Part shown: piece by piece, positions 18,964 through 31,869 of the stretch
Numbering within the stretch: the stretch's first letter is position 1
Layout: each line of letters starts with the position of its first letter
From: Nesterenkonia sp. PF2B19
GTDB lineage: Bacteria > Actinomycetota > Actinomycetes > Actinomycetales > Micrococcaceae
Length of the DNA: 64,000 nt
Direction: 5' to 3'
Assembly: GCF_001758425.2 (NCBI RefSeq)
Contig: NZ_MDSS02000008.1
Coordinates: 1-64,000, forward strand
Notes under the pieces: model-generated
The model's database searches: none
The model's input: the letters and a program-made list of their open reading frames with translations, nothing else
What the model was told of the DNA's origin: nothing
Position numbers and translations under genes: made by a program

Positions 18964-19950
18964 TCAGAAGAGAGCGCGGGCGAGCTGCTGGCGGGACCTG
19001 TTCACCCGCGGATCGGTGTCTCCGACGATCGAGTAGAGCTCGACCAGATGCGCTCGGGCCTTCTCTCGGTCATCACCGGTGTGCGCCCGGATGAAGCCGA
19101 TGAGCCGTGCGAAGGCGTCCTCCACATGGCCGCCCAGGACGTCCACGTCGGCCACGGCGATCTGCGCGTCGACGTCGTCGGGGTTCTCGGCGGCCCCAGT
19201 GCGCGTCTGCTGCACGTCCAGGTCCTGGGTGCGCCGCATGAGCTTCACCTGGGCCAGTCCCAGCGAAGCCTGGGAGTCATCGGGCTTCTCCCGCAGCGCC
19301 TTCTCATAGGCGGCCACAGCGGCCTCGAGGTCCCCACGCTCCAGGGCGTCGTGCGCCTCCTGATGCAGGGGCGGCAGCTCGGGCCCCTCGCCGGCAGTTC
19401 CCGCACGGCGGCTCTGCGGGGGCAGCTTCTGTGTCATGCCGTTCTGGGTGGCCAGCTGGACCATCTGGGTCACGACCTCGCCGAGCTGATCCGCCGGCAC
19501 GGTGGAGTCGAACTCTCCCACCGGGCGTCCGCCGATGAAGGCGGTGGCCACCGGGATCTGGTCTGCACCCTGGGCCTGGGCGAGCTCAGGGCTGGTCGAG
19601 GCGTCCACCTCGGCCAGCAGCACGCGGCCCTGCTGAGCATCCACATGGTCGGCGAGCGTCGTGCGCATCGTCGCCGAGGCCTCGTCCGCACCATGGATGA
19701 GGACGAGGACCGGGGCCTGTGCGGAGAGCTGGACGATCTGCTGCAGCTGCTCGGGCCGGATCGGCACGACCCAGCTGTCGGCGCCGGCCGCGTGCTCGCC
19801 GCCGGGCTGGCCGGGATCGGGCTGCGGTCCGCCGCCGCCCAGCTGGGAGAGGTCGACGGCGCCGCGCGTGTTCACCGACGCGTGCGCCTCGGTCTGGGAT
19901 TCGGGTCCTGGCTGGGTCACAGCGCTCACTCCTCCATCAGTGCTGCTCAT
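18964..19950 (-). CDS. YbbN/CnoX-like thioredoxin-fold co-chaperone with TPR repeats
   Basis: 328 residues. After a disordered first 60 residues comes a thioredoxin fold (VVPIRPEQLQQIV ... VLLAEVDASTSPELAQAQGADQIPVATAFIGGRPVGEF) and then a TPR-like helical region (AAYEKALREKPDDSQASLGLAQ). There is no CXXC at the usual position: the segment reads PVLVLIHGADEASATM. It is thus a redox-inactive holdase-type protein by inference, as in other actinobacterial homologues. Confidence 0.85.
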   Translation of the reverse strand: MSSTDGGVSAVTQPGPESQTEAHASVNTRGAVDLSQLGGGGPQPDPGQPGGEHAAGADSWVVPIRPEQLQQIVQLSAQAPVLVLIHGADEASATMRTTLADHVDAQQGRVLLAEVDASTSPELAQAQGADQIPVATAFIGGRPVGEFDSTVPADQLGEVVTQMVQLATQNGMTQKLPPQSRRAGTAGEGPELPPLHQEAHDALERGDLEAAVAAYEKALREKPDDSQASLGLAQVKLMRRTQDLDVQQTRTGAAENPDDVDAQIAVADVDVLGGHVEDAFARLIGFIRAHTGDDREKARAHLVELYSIVGDTDPRVNRSRQQLARALF

Positions 19951-20003
19951 CGGTTGCTGCTCCTCATGACCGGAGCCCGGCCGTGCGCGGGCCCGCGGCC
20001 GCC

Positions 20004-22387
20004 TCAGTCGAGGATGTGCACGTCATTCACGATATCGTGCACGCCCAGCAGGACGACCGGGTCCTCGTCCTCGGCGGGGATGTGGAGGATCATCGATTCC
20101 CGGCTGACGACGTCGGCGTCGGCGGTGGTGGAGCTCGTGCCGGCGAGCTCGGCGAGCGTCTCGTCCTCGAAGATGATCTGGTCCCCCGGCTCGTGCGGGC
20201 GCAGCTGCATCGTCGAGTCGAAGGACCCGACGGCCAGCACGGAGCCGTCCGGGAGCCGGAGAGCCGTGGTGCCCTCCTCGGCCAGGGGCCGGGTGTAGGA
20301 GATGTCGATGTCTGCCGCGGACTCCTGCACCTCTTCCTGGTAGGACTGCAGGTCTTCGATGTAGGGGTTGTCCTCGACGTGCATGCCGAAGTAGTAGTCC
20401 CGGTTGTTCAGGAACACCGCCGTGCGCACCATGGCGAAGTCGGGGGCGAACCGCGCCACCTCCGCATCGGGGTCCACCGGCACCACACCGCCCTCCTCAG
20501 CGGAGATCGCCGGGAACTCCGTGCCGGGCATCATCATCACCGCCTGGGTCAGGCGGTAGTTGTCCCGCGCGGACTCCTGTTCGATGACCAGCACCTGCGG
20601 GATCTCCGAATCCTCGTGCCGGGTGATCACGACTGCCTGACGCGGGAACTCACCGGAGGAGGTCACGGCGGCGGCCAGCACCTCGGAGCCGACGGGCTCC
20701 GACGCTGAGCCGTCAGCGATCTCCTGGTTCCGGTAGGTCAGCTCACGGACTTCGAAGGCATTGCCCGCCACGCGCTCCTGCAGGACGTCGACGTCCTGCT
20801 CCTCGTCGCCGGCCTCGACCACCTCCGCGATGTCGTCGACGATGCGCTGCAGCTGACTCTCGAGCAGCACGGAGTACTCCCCGGCCTCCGGCAGGTCGCC
20901 GGCCTCTCCGGTGCCGGAGGTGCCGCCCTCCTCGGCGCCCTCCTCGGCGCCCTCCTCGGCGTCCTCATCGGCAGCCTCGCCGTCGTCAGCGCCGTCAGAG
21001 TCGTCAGCGTCCTCAGCGTCCTCAGCGTCCTCAGCGTCAGCGGCCGCATCCTCTGCGGCCTCGTCCTCCGCCTGCTCCTCCTCCGGCGCGGCCTGCAGAT
21101 CAGCGGCGATGTCGACCCCCGACACCGCCGGGACGGCGACGGCGGCCAGCAGGGCGACCGACGAGCTGCGCCACCAGAAGGATCGCCGGCGGGGCTCCGG
21201 GGACTCAGCGGTGGGCTCGGTCACCTGGACCTCCTCGTCGTCCTCATCGCCCTCAGGGTGCGCGTCGGCTGGTTCGTCGGTCTCGGTCTCCGAAGGCTCG
21301 TCGGCAGACGTGGCGCCTTCAGCGTCGGCACCCTCGTCCGCTTCCCGGGGCGAAGGATCGACCTCGGCGTCCGCCAGGGCGGGATCGGTCTCTGCGGCGG
21401 TGTCTGCGGCGGTCTCTGCGGCGGTGTCTGCGGCCTCGTCGTCGGCGACGTCGGAGGAGGGCGCCTCCACGGCCGGCACCACGGTGGTGGGCTCCTCGGC
21501 CCCGGGTTCATCAACGCCGGGCTCATCAACGCCGGGCTCATCGGCCTCGGGCTCATCGACCTCAGTGGCTTCGCCCTCGGACGCGTTGCCCTCGGGAGCT
21601 GAGCCCTCGGGTGCCGTGTCTTCGGGCGCCGTGCCCTCGGGCGCCTCGTCATCGAGCGCCTCCGCAGAGGCCGTCGTCTCGGTCTCGGCGGCGGAATCGG
21701 TGCCCGCCGCGACAGGCACGTCGTCGTCGGCCACGACTTCCCCGTCATAGGCGGCGGCGAGCACATCCCGCTCCTTCCGCCGAGCCGCCAACGCCCGGTA
21801 GAACAGCACCAGCGCCAGAAGGATCAGCAGTCCGCCGACGATGATCAGGGCGATCCCCACGTGCTGTCCACGGGCTGCTCGACCTCCACGGCGACGGCCG
21901 ACGGGGCGGGCTCCTCGCCGTCACGGAAGATCATCAGTGCCCAGTCGCCGCTGTCATCCGGGGCCACCCAGCGGTAGACCAGCGGCCCCTCAGCGGTCTC
22001 GGTGGCCACCCACAGGTCCGAATCGGAGGGGTCCGGCACCTCGGACTCACCCGCGACGTGCTCCGCCACGACCTGCGCGTCCTGCTCGGGAGACGGCTCG
22101 TCGACGCCTGAGATCTGCACATGGGCGGCGTCGTCCACCCACGCCTCGATGTCGTCCAGACGTGCCAGGGCGATCGTGTACTCCCCCTCGGCCTCGAGGG
22201 TGAACTCCTCGCGGCCGTCGTCCAGGTCGACGATCCCGTCGGTGATCACGGTCAGCGGGGCGTCCTCGAGCTCAGGAGAGTGCGCCGTCACGGTCTCCTG
22301 AGGCGCCCAGACGGTCAGCTGGCCGATGCCGATCGCCAGAGCGGCCAGTCCGAGCAGGAAGGCGAGGAGCGAAGACAGGAAGCGCAC
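20004..22387 (-). CDS. Acidic low-complexity membrane protein, frame broken near 21856
   Basis: The first frame (GTG 22387, AAAGGA upstream) has one N-terminal membrane segment, an extracytoplasmic domain of about 130 residues (TLEAEGEYTIALARLDDIEAW ... PDPSDSDLWVATE) and stops at VDSTWGSP. One base added to the CCCC at 21855-21858 continues as TWGIALIIVGGLLILLALVLFYRALAARRK, a second membrane helix, which is the layout of the Arthrobacter homologues as I remember them. Next come a long Glu/Asp/Ala/Pro stretch, a third hydrophobic helix (SSSVALLAAVAVPAVSG), a second acidic stretch, and a C-terminal domain of about 300 residues. Joined length 794. Function unknown. Confidence 0.75.
20925..21720 (-). 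repeat. Acidic low-complexity coding segments
   Basis: Two tracts inside the membrane protein gene are built from short degenerate DNA repeats on GCC/GAG/GAC codons: 21480-21660 encodes runs such as DEPGVDEPGVDEPG and EGTAPEDTAPEG, and 20925-21050 encodes EDAEDAEDADD and EEGAEEGAEEGG. Degenerate codon choice keeps the DNA repeats imperfect. Confidence 0.7.
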
Positions 22388-22454
22388 AGGCGGAGTGTCC
22401 TTTGAGGCGGGGGCACGATGACGGGCAGGCCGACGACAGACGGCCCGACTCTCT

Positions 22455-22483
22455 AGATTAGCCCACGATAACGATACGGTCAC
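22455..22483 (-). promoter_or_regulatory. Promoter of the acidic membrane protein gene
   Basis: On the minus strand GTGACC (22478-22483), a 17-base spacer and TAATCT (22455-22460) form a sigma70-like promoter about 60 bases before the GTG at 22387, in the 256-base gap to the divergent AI-2E gene. The spacer is unusually AT-rich for this genome. Confidence 0.55.
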
Positions 22484-22643
22484 GCCGCGAGGCGTCACGC
22501 ACCGACCGGCATTCCGGATCGTCCTCCGCCTGCCCCGGGCGACCCGGCGTCCCCTGACTCACCCCCGATCCGGCCCCGCCAGCCTCATGTGGAGCGTCTC
22601 CAGCCTCACGCGCAGATCATCAGGTCGCCGCTAGGGTGGTCAT

Positions 22644-24096
22644 GTGAGCTTCCTGCAGCGCCGCCTGAGACGGCTGGCCTCCCGTGGTCGAGGCCGTGGA
22701 GTGTCCGATCCGCGCCGCAGCATGCCGGGTCCCCAGGACGCGGGCCCCACCGAGGGAGGAGCTCCGTCCGCGTCAGAGCCAGCGCCCCGTCGTCGACGGT
22801 TCTCCGGTCTGCGCCGGGCCCTGCAGCCCATCATCGTCGACCCCGACGAGCCGGTCCTCCGCTATGACGCCTACGGGCTTCCGCCCGAATCCGGCCCGGA
22901 GACGAGACCGCCCCAGGACCCGCAGGAGCCCAGGACGGACGAGGCCGCGGCCGACGTCGGCGGCCGGGCCCACATCCGCCGCAGGGGACCAGGAGGGCGC
23001 GTCCCGCGAGACGGCACACTTCCAGGAGCCGACGCCGTCCCGTACGCTGCAGCAGGTCACCCAGATCACCCGACCGGTGTACACGGGCTTCATGTTCACC
23101 GTCGGCGTCGGCCTGGCGCTGCTGATCTTCTACATCGGCCAGACCAACACGCAGCTGCTGATCTGGATCGGTGCCGCGCTGTTCATCGCCCTCGGTCTCG
23201 ACCCCGTCGTCCGGGCGCTCGAGCGGTTGGGCCTGCCCCGGCCCGCCGGCGTGCTGGCCACCATGCTGGCCTTCGTCACGACCGTGTCCACCTTCATCGC
23301 CTGGCTCGCCCCAGCCGTCACGCAGCAGATGTCGAACTTCGTGACGTCGATCCCGCAGATCGTCTACGACATCTCCCGTTCCCCCTGGTTCCGACGGCTC
23401 GACGAGGACTTCCAGGTCCAGGACATCATCGACAACGAGGTTGCCCGCTTCGTCGCCGATCCGTCGAACATCACCAACGCGCTGGGCGGCCTCTTCGGCG
23501 TCGGGGCCGCCGTGCTCACCACCGGCTTCGGGATGCTCGTGGTGGCGGTGCTCGCGCTCTACTTCCTCGCCTCCCTGCCCACGATGAAGGCCTGGGGCTA
23601 CCGGCTGGTCCCCCGCTCCCGACGGCCCAGGATCCAGCATCTGGGCGATCGCATCCTCAACGGGGTCGGCTACTACGTCATCGGTCAGGCCTGTGTGGCC
23701 TTCCTCAACGGGGTGGTCGCCTACATCGCGATCACCATCGCCGGCGTGCCCTTCGGGGCGCTGTTCGCCGTCGTCGTCGGGGTGCTGGCCTTCATCCCGC
23801 TGGTCGGTCCGGTCACCGGCGGCTCTCTGGTGACGCTCATGGCGCTCACCGTCGACTGGCAGACCGCCGTGACGTTCGCGGCCATCTACTTCGTCTATCT
23901 GCAGATCGAGGCCTATCTGGTGTCCCCGCGCATCATGGCTCGCGCCGTGAGGATCCCCGCCGCGGTGGCCGTGATCTCTGTCATCGCGGGTGGCACGCTG
24001 CTGGGCGTCCTCGGAGCGCTCATGGCCATTCCGACGGCGGCCGCCCTCATGCTTCTCATCCGGGAAGTGCTCATCACGCACCAGGACAGTCGCTGA
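22644..24096 (+). CDS. AI-2E family transporter, frame broken near 22960-22990
   Basis: Eight-helix permease of the AI-2E/PerM family (autoinducer or ion export). The N-terminus reads in frame from GTG 22644 as a basic, disordered tail (QPIIVDPDEPVLRYDAYGLPPE), then the frame changes in the linker around 22960-22990, and all membrane helices lie in the new frame from about 22990 (RTLQQVTQITRPVYTGFMFTVGVGLALLIFYIG) to the stop. Family hallmarks: PRPAGVLATMLAF, GDRILNGVGYYVIGQ and AFIPLVGPVTGG. The change is +1, so either one surplus base (GGGG at 22984-22987) or two lost bases. Joined length about 484. Confidence 0.85.
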
Positions 24097-24124
24097 ACCC
24101 TCGCGCCGGGTCCGACCGTCGACC

Positions 24125-24457
24125 TCAGCCGATGCGCCAGCAGTGGCTGTGCCAGTGGCGACGCTCCGCGGCGGCACGCTCGTCGCCGAAGATCGAGTCC
24201 GCCCGCCAGGCCACCACATGGGGAGTTCCCGGTTCGATGCGATGGTGGCATCCGGGGCAGACATAGGACTTCGTCGCTCCGGCCGCGGTGATGCGGCGGA
24301 CGTGATATTCGCCGTCCCGCTTGGCGACTCGGCCTGCGGCGAAGCCTCCCGGCGAGAGCAGGCTCTCGTCCAGAGGGCGGGGCTCCTGCTGCCATTTGGA
24401 GGGTCCCCGCCGGCCGCCGCGCCGTGAACCCCGAGACCCCTTGCCCATAGCTCCCAT
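24125..24457 (-). CDS. Small zinc-ligand protein of unknown function (actinobacterial)
   Basis: 110 residues: a Gly/Arg-rich basic tail, then YVCPGCHHRIEPGTPHVVAW and a closing RHWHSHCWRIG. The CxxC and HxxC-type pairs are likely metal ligands. Homologues in actinobacteria are usually labelled ATP/GTP-binding protein without evidence. ATG at 24457 or 24448; converges on the AI-2E gene, 28 bases between stops. Confidence 0.75.
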   Translation of the reverse strand: MGAMGKGSRGSRRGGRRGPSKWQQEPRPLDESLLSPGGFAAGRVAKRDGEYHVRRITAAGATKSYVCPGCHHRIEPGTPHVVAWRADSIFGDERAAAERRHWHSHCWRIG

Positions 24458-24603
24458 TCTTCCAGAGGCTCAGCAGGTCTCGAGCATCGGGGACCTCATC
24501 GGACGGGCGGCCTGGCCGTTCCGGCCCCGGCGAGGCGACGGATGCGTGATCGCCGCATGGCGCAGTGCGCGACGCAGGCGGGGAGACGGTAGGATCGACC
24601 ACC

Positions 24604-25296
24604 GTGCGATTGGTGATTGCGACCTGCTCCGTGACGTACTCCGGACGACTCAACGCCCACCTGGCCCAGGCGACGCGCCTGCTGATGGTCAAGGCCGACG
24701 GGGCGGTGCTGGTGCACTCCGATGGCGGCTCCTACAAGCCGCTGAACTGGATGTCCCCGCCGGCCACCCTGCGGGTCTCCGCGCCCGACGCCGAGGAGGC
24801 CGAGGCCGGCATCACCGAGATATGGACCGTGAAGGCGGACAAGAGCGACGACACCTTGCGCATCTCCCTCTCCGAGATCCACCACGACTCCAGTCATGAC
24901 CTCGGTACGGACCCCGGCCTGGTGAAGGACGGCGTCGAGTCCGATCTGCAGCGCCTGCTCTCCGAACAGATCGATCGGCTCGGAGAAGGACACCGCCTCA
25001 TCCGACGGGAGTACCCCACACCGATCGGCCCGGTGGACATCCTGGCCAAGGGACCTGACGGCACGGTCGCCGTGGAGCTGAAGCGCCGCGGCGACATCGA
25101 CGGCGTGGAGCAGCTCACCCGCTATCTGGACCTGCTGAACCGGGACCCGCTGCTCGCACCGGTCGAAGGCGTCTTCGCCGCGCAGCAGATCAAGCCCCAG
25201 GCCCGCACCCTGGCAGAGGACCGTGGTATCCGCTGCGTGGTGCTGGACTACGACGAGATGCGCGGCCTCGACGACGCGGAGTCCCGCCTCTTCTGA
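24604..25296 (+). CDS. nucS: Mismatch-specific endonuclease NucS
   Basis: 230 residues from GTG 24604 ([20 protein letters not shown]), the standard start; an in-frame ATG at 24565 lies upstream of a TAGGAT -10-like box and was rejected. N-terminal DNA-binding/dimer domain and a C-terminal PD-(D/E)XK nuclease with [37 protein letters not shown] near residues 135-171. NucS replaces MutS-MutL mismatch repair in actinobacteria, so its presence supports the lineage. Confidence 0.95.
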   Translation: MRLVIATCSVTYSGRLNAHLAQATRLLMVKADGAVLVHSDGGSYKPLNWMSPPATLRVSAPDAEEAEAGITEIWTVKADKSDDTLRISLSEIHHDSSHDLGTDPGLVKDGVESDLQRLLSEQIDRLGEGHRLIRREYPTPIGPVDILAKGPDGTVAVELKRRGDIDGVEQLTRYLDLLNRDPLLAPVEGVFAAQQIKPQARTLAEDRGIRCVVLDYDEMRGLDDAESRLF

Positions 25297-25351
25297 CCAC
25301 GCCGGCCCCCGGACAGGACCCCGTGCCCCCGCGCTTCTCCAGACACGCCGA

Positions 25352-25393
25352 AGGCCGCGGCCGAGTCCCTGACGGGGACCTCGACGGCGGCCT
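25352..25393. terminator. Hairpin between convergent nucS and atpC
   Basis: An imperfect long stem: AGGCCGCGGCCGAG pairs with CTCGACGGCGGCCT, with an inner GTCCC-TGAC-GGGGAC. Lies in the 122-base gap between convergent genes and probably ends both transcripts. No T run. Confidence 0.55.
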
Positions 25394-25418
25394 CAGCTGT
25401 GTGAAGTGAGAGTGCCGG

Positions 25419-25685
25419 TCAGTCGGTGACCAGCTGGGCGTCGTCGGCGACGATCGTCACCCGGTCGGAGTCGACCGAGAAGAAGCCGCCGCTGACGTTC
25501 GCCCGGACCGGAGACCCGTCCACGGGCTCGATGAGCAGCTCACCGGAGGCCAGCAGTGCGAGCACCGGGGTGTGACCGGGCAGGATGCCCATGTCGCCCT
25601 CGATGGTGCGGCCCCGGACCGCCTTCGCGGGCCCGGACCACACCGCGTGGTCCTGAGAGACCACCTGGACGTCGAGTTCAGCCAT
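25419..25685 (-). CDS. atpC: ATP synthase epsilon subunit
   Basis: F1 central-stalk subunit, 88 residues: LDVQVVSQDHAVWSGPAKAVRGRTIEGDMGILPGHTPVLALL and VSGGFFSVDSDRVTIVADDA. This is the beta-sandwich domain only; the C-terminal helical hairpin of longer homologues is missing, which is usual for actinobacteria. Last gene of the atp operon, 32 bases after atpD. Confidence 0.95.
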   Translation of the reverse strand: MAELDVQVVSQDHAVWSGPAKAVRGRTIEGDMGILPGHTPVLALLASGELLIEPVDGSPVRANVSGGFFSVDSDRVTIVADDAQLVTD

Positions 25686-25717
25686 GATCTGTTCCTTCCC
25701 TGCCTGAGTCGACAGAC

Positions 25718-27205
<1,488 letters not shown>

Positions 27206-27250
27206 TCAAAGCGGTCTGTTCAGGAGGCCGTCGCGGCCGTCCCGTGGCGG

Positions 27251-28143
27251 TCAGCTCGCGGACAGAGCGTCGGCACCGGCGATGAGCTCGGTGAGCTCCT
27301 GGGTGATCTCGGCCTGGCGGGCATTGTTGCGCAGCAGCGTGTACTTGCGGATCAGCTCGTCGGCGTTGTCCGCAGCGGACTTCATCGCCCGCTGACGGGC
27401 CGCCAGCTCGGAGGCCGCGGCCTCGAGCATGGCCGAGTAGATGCGCGATTCGACGTAACGCGGCAGCAGGGCGTCCAGCACCTCGGCCGGGTTCGGCTCG
27501 AACTCGTAGAGCGGCAGCATCTCGTCCTCGGACTCGACCTCCTTCTCCACGACGGCCAGCGGCAGCATGCGGTGGACCACCGGCTCCTGGCTGATCATCG
27601 ACTTGAACTCGGTGTAGACCAGGTACAGCTCGTCGACCCCGCCGTCGGCGGAGTCCTGGACGAACCGTTCGATCAGCGCGTCGCCGATCTCCCGGGCCGT
27701 CTCCACGGACGGAGAGTCAGTTCCGCCGGTCCAGACCTGGTCGTACTCCCGCTCACGGAAGTCGTAGTACGCCTGAGCCTTGCGGCCGTAGAGGTACGGA
27801 CGCACCTCCTTGCCCTCCTCACGGAGGTAGGCGACGAGCGACTCCGCGCGCTTGAGCACATTGGTGGAGTAGCGCCGGCGAGGCCGCGGTCAGAGGTCAT
27901 GATGAGCACGGCCGCGCGGGTCGGGTTCTCCGACTTCTGCGTGAGCACGTGCTCGATGTCGTCCTGCGAGGCCACGGCCGAGACTGCTCGGGTGATGGCC
28001 TCCGAATACGGCAGCGAGGCCTGCACACGCTGGCGGGCCTTGCCGATCCGCGAGGTCGCGATCAGCTCCATCGCCTTGAAGATCTTCTTCATCGACGACG
28101 TCGATGCGATCTTCTGACGGTAGACCCGGATCTGGGCTCCCAT
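27251..28143 (-). CDS. atpG: ATP synthase gamma subunit, frame broken near 27872
   Basis: Rotor subunit of F1. The first frame, from ATG 28143 ([33 protein letters not shown]), runs to TSDRGLAGA; one base later the second frame gives [23 protein letters not shown] and on to [22 protein letters not shown]. Restoring a C in the GGCGC at 27871-27875 gives 297 residues. Because this subunit is essential for the operon to work, a sequence error is much more likely than a true mutation. Confidence 0.93.
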
Positions 28144-28255
28144 GCTTGTCCTTCCCTGAAGTGGTCGGCTCCAGCGCCGACGTCGCTGAGCGGTGGGTCG
28201 TTGTCGGGCCCGGAGGCTCGGCGACGTCGGCGGCTGGGGTCGGAGTCAGCTCGAC

Positions 28256-29887
<1,632 letters not shown>

Positions 29888-30021
29888 CTGCAGTCCCTGC
29901 TCTCCTGTGTCGTGGCCGCAGCTGCGGCCGTCTGGTTCAAAGATTCACGTGTATGTCAGCGCCATCAGCGCTGGATGTCAACGGCGCTGCGAGACGCGTG
30001 CGCTGCTCCGGGTCGCCCGGA

Positions 30022-30830
30022 TCAGCCGGCGAGCCTCCGGTGGAGGTCGTTGAGTCGGGTGGCGACCGTGGAGTCCACCACCTCGTCACCGACCTGCACC
30101 CGGATCCCACCGACAACGGAGGGGTCGACGACGACGTCGAGCCTGAGCTCTCGGCCGAAGTACCGGTCGAGGCTGGCGCTCAGACGCTGCCGGTGGGCGG
30201 CGTCGAGCTCCTTGGCGACGGTGACCTGGGCGATCCAACGCTGCTGACGTGCCGCGATGCGCTCGGCGAAACGCTCGACGAGCGCCTCCGGCCGGAGTCC
30301 GCGAGGAGTCGAGACCGCGCGGTCGATGAGCAGGCGGGCCTCGGCGCCGGCCTCCGGTGAGAGGCGCGCCGCCAGCTTCTGCTTCGACTCGGCCGGAGCC
30401 TGGCTGTCCGTCAGCGCCCGCTGGACCTCGTGGGAGGACAGCACCGCCCGGCGGAACGCCAGCAGCTCCGACTCCAGCGACTCGAGGCCCCGCAGCCCGT
30501 CCTTCTCGGCCTGCGCGGCCACGACGGCCACCGCCAGGCGCTCCACCGCGTCGCCGAGGTCACGCTCCCGGCTCCAGCGCTGCGAGGCGATCGCCTCGAG
30601 GACCGTCACTGTGGCCGGACGCGCCTTGGCTCCGAAGAGGCCGCGCACGACGCTGCCCGCTCCTGCGCCTCACGGGCAGGGTCGGTCAGGCTGCGGCGCA
30701 GACCCGCCGAAGAGTCCAACACGTCGAGCGCGCCGAACAGCTCATCCGCCACGGGAAGTTCGCTGGCCGCGAGAGTCTCCGACAGCTGTTCCTGCAGGGT
30801 GGCGAGGGATTCACCGGTCACCGCAGCCAT
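30022..30830 (-). CDS. atpH: ATP synthase delta subunit, frame broken near 30654
   Basis: Peripheral-stalk subunit (OSCP-like), the actinobacterial long form. The first frame from ATG 30830 (AVTGESLATLQEQLSETLAASELPVADELFGALDVLDSSAGLRRSLTDPAREAQER) goes out of register near 30654; the second gives VRGLFGAKARPATVTVLEAIASQRWS through IRVQVGDEVVDSTVATRLNDLHRRLAG. One added C in the GGGCAGC there gives 269 residues, the expected length. The ATG overlaps the atpF TAA by one base (TAATG). Confidence 0.93.
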
Positions 30831-31390
30831 TACTGTGCCGCTCCTGTCCTGTTCGACTGCTCAGCGTCGAGGTCGGCCAGGAAGCGGTCGACCACGCGCT
30901 GCGAACGGGCGTCGTCCTCCAGCGCCTCGCCGACGATCCGGCTCGCGAGCTGTGTGGCCAGCGTGCCGACGTCCTGGCGCAGCGTCACCGCGGCCTGCTG
31001 GCGCTCGGCGGCGATCTGCTGCTGAGCCTGCTCGGTGATGCGTGCCGCCTCGGCGGCCGCCTTCTCCTTGTGCTCAGCGACGATCTGGGCACCCTCGGCG
31101 CGGGCCTCCTCGCGGATGCGACTGGCCTCGGCGCGGGAGTCCGCCAGGTTCTGCTCGTACTCGGCCTTCATCGCCTCGGCCTCGGCCTTGGCCTCCTCGG
31201 CCTGGCTCAGGCCGCCCTCGATCGCGTTGCGACGATCCTGGTAGGCCTTCTCGAAGGCCGGAGCGATGAACTTCACCACGACGAACAGCAGCACCAGGAA
31301 GCCCAGGATGACGACGAGCGTCTCCCACAGGTTGGGCACCAGAGGGTTGGCGTCCTCGGCGGCTGCCTGGATCAGTGAAGTGCTGATCAT
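30830..31390 (-). CDS. atpF: ATP synthase b subunit
   Basis: Peripheral-stalk subunit, 186 residues from ATG 31390 (GGGTG just upstream; alternative GTG 31408). One N-terminal membrane helix (LWETLVVILGFLVLLFVVVKFIAPAF near residues 21-46), then a long charged coiled coil rich in Glu/Ala/Arg that contacts delta. Confidence 0.95.
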   Translation of the reverse strand: MISTSLIQAAAEDANPLVPNLWETLVVILGFLVLLFVVVKFIAPAFEKAYQDRRNAIEGGLSQAEEAKAEAEAMKAEYEQNLADSRAEASRIREEARAEGAQIVAEHKEKAAAEAARITEQAQQQIAAERQQAAVTLRQDVGTLATQLASRIVGEALEDDARSQRVVDRFLADLDAEQSNRTGAAQ

Positions 31391-31474
31391 GTGTTCACCC
31401 ATTTTCACTAGTCAGACGGTCTGGAGGGGGCCCAGCGCCGCTGCGCCCCGTTCACGGATTGCCTCTGACCCGCC

Positions 31475-31678
31475 TCAGAGCACGAAGGCGAAGACGATGG
31501 CGAGGACGAAGACCGCCTCTGCCAGGGCGAAGCCGAGGATGGCGATCGGCTGCAGCACGCGCTGCGCCTCGGGCTGGCGGGCCACACCGTTGATGTAGGC
31601 GGCGAAGACCAGACCGATGGCGATGGCAGCACCGAGGCCGGCGATGCCCATGCCGAGCATGTTCAGGGATCCATCCAT
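31475..31678 (-). CDS. atpE: ATP synthase c subunit
   Basis: Proteolipid ring subunit, 67 residues: two membrane helices joined by the polar loop RQPE at 35-38, with the proton-carrying carboxylate E54 in FALAEAVFV. The surrounding residues (Gly-rich helix 1, no Gln/Thr sodium ligands) point to proton coupling. Confidence 0.97.
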   Translation of the reverse strand: MDGSLNMLGMGIAGLGAAIAIGLVFAAYINGVARQPEAQRVLQPIAILGFALAEAVFVLAIVFAFVL

Positions 31679-31869
31679 GGAGTTTCTCTCTTTCTGTCTC
31701 GATCCCGGTGCGTCTCACCGGGACTGTCTCTGTGTGTCCGCCCGTCCGGCGCAGCCGGTCGGACGTTCGTTCTCTTCGGCGGACGCTCGCGGCGCCCGGT
31801 GTGTGAAGTTGTCTGTAGCCTTCCCGGTCGCCTCGGCGCAAGACCGGAGCGCTCGGGAAGGGCCTCCGC

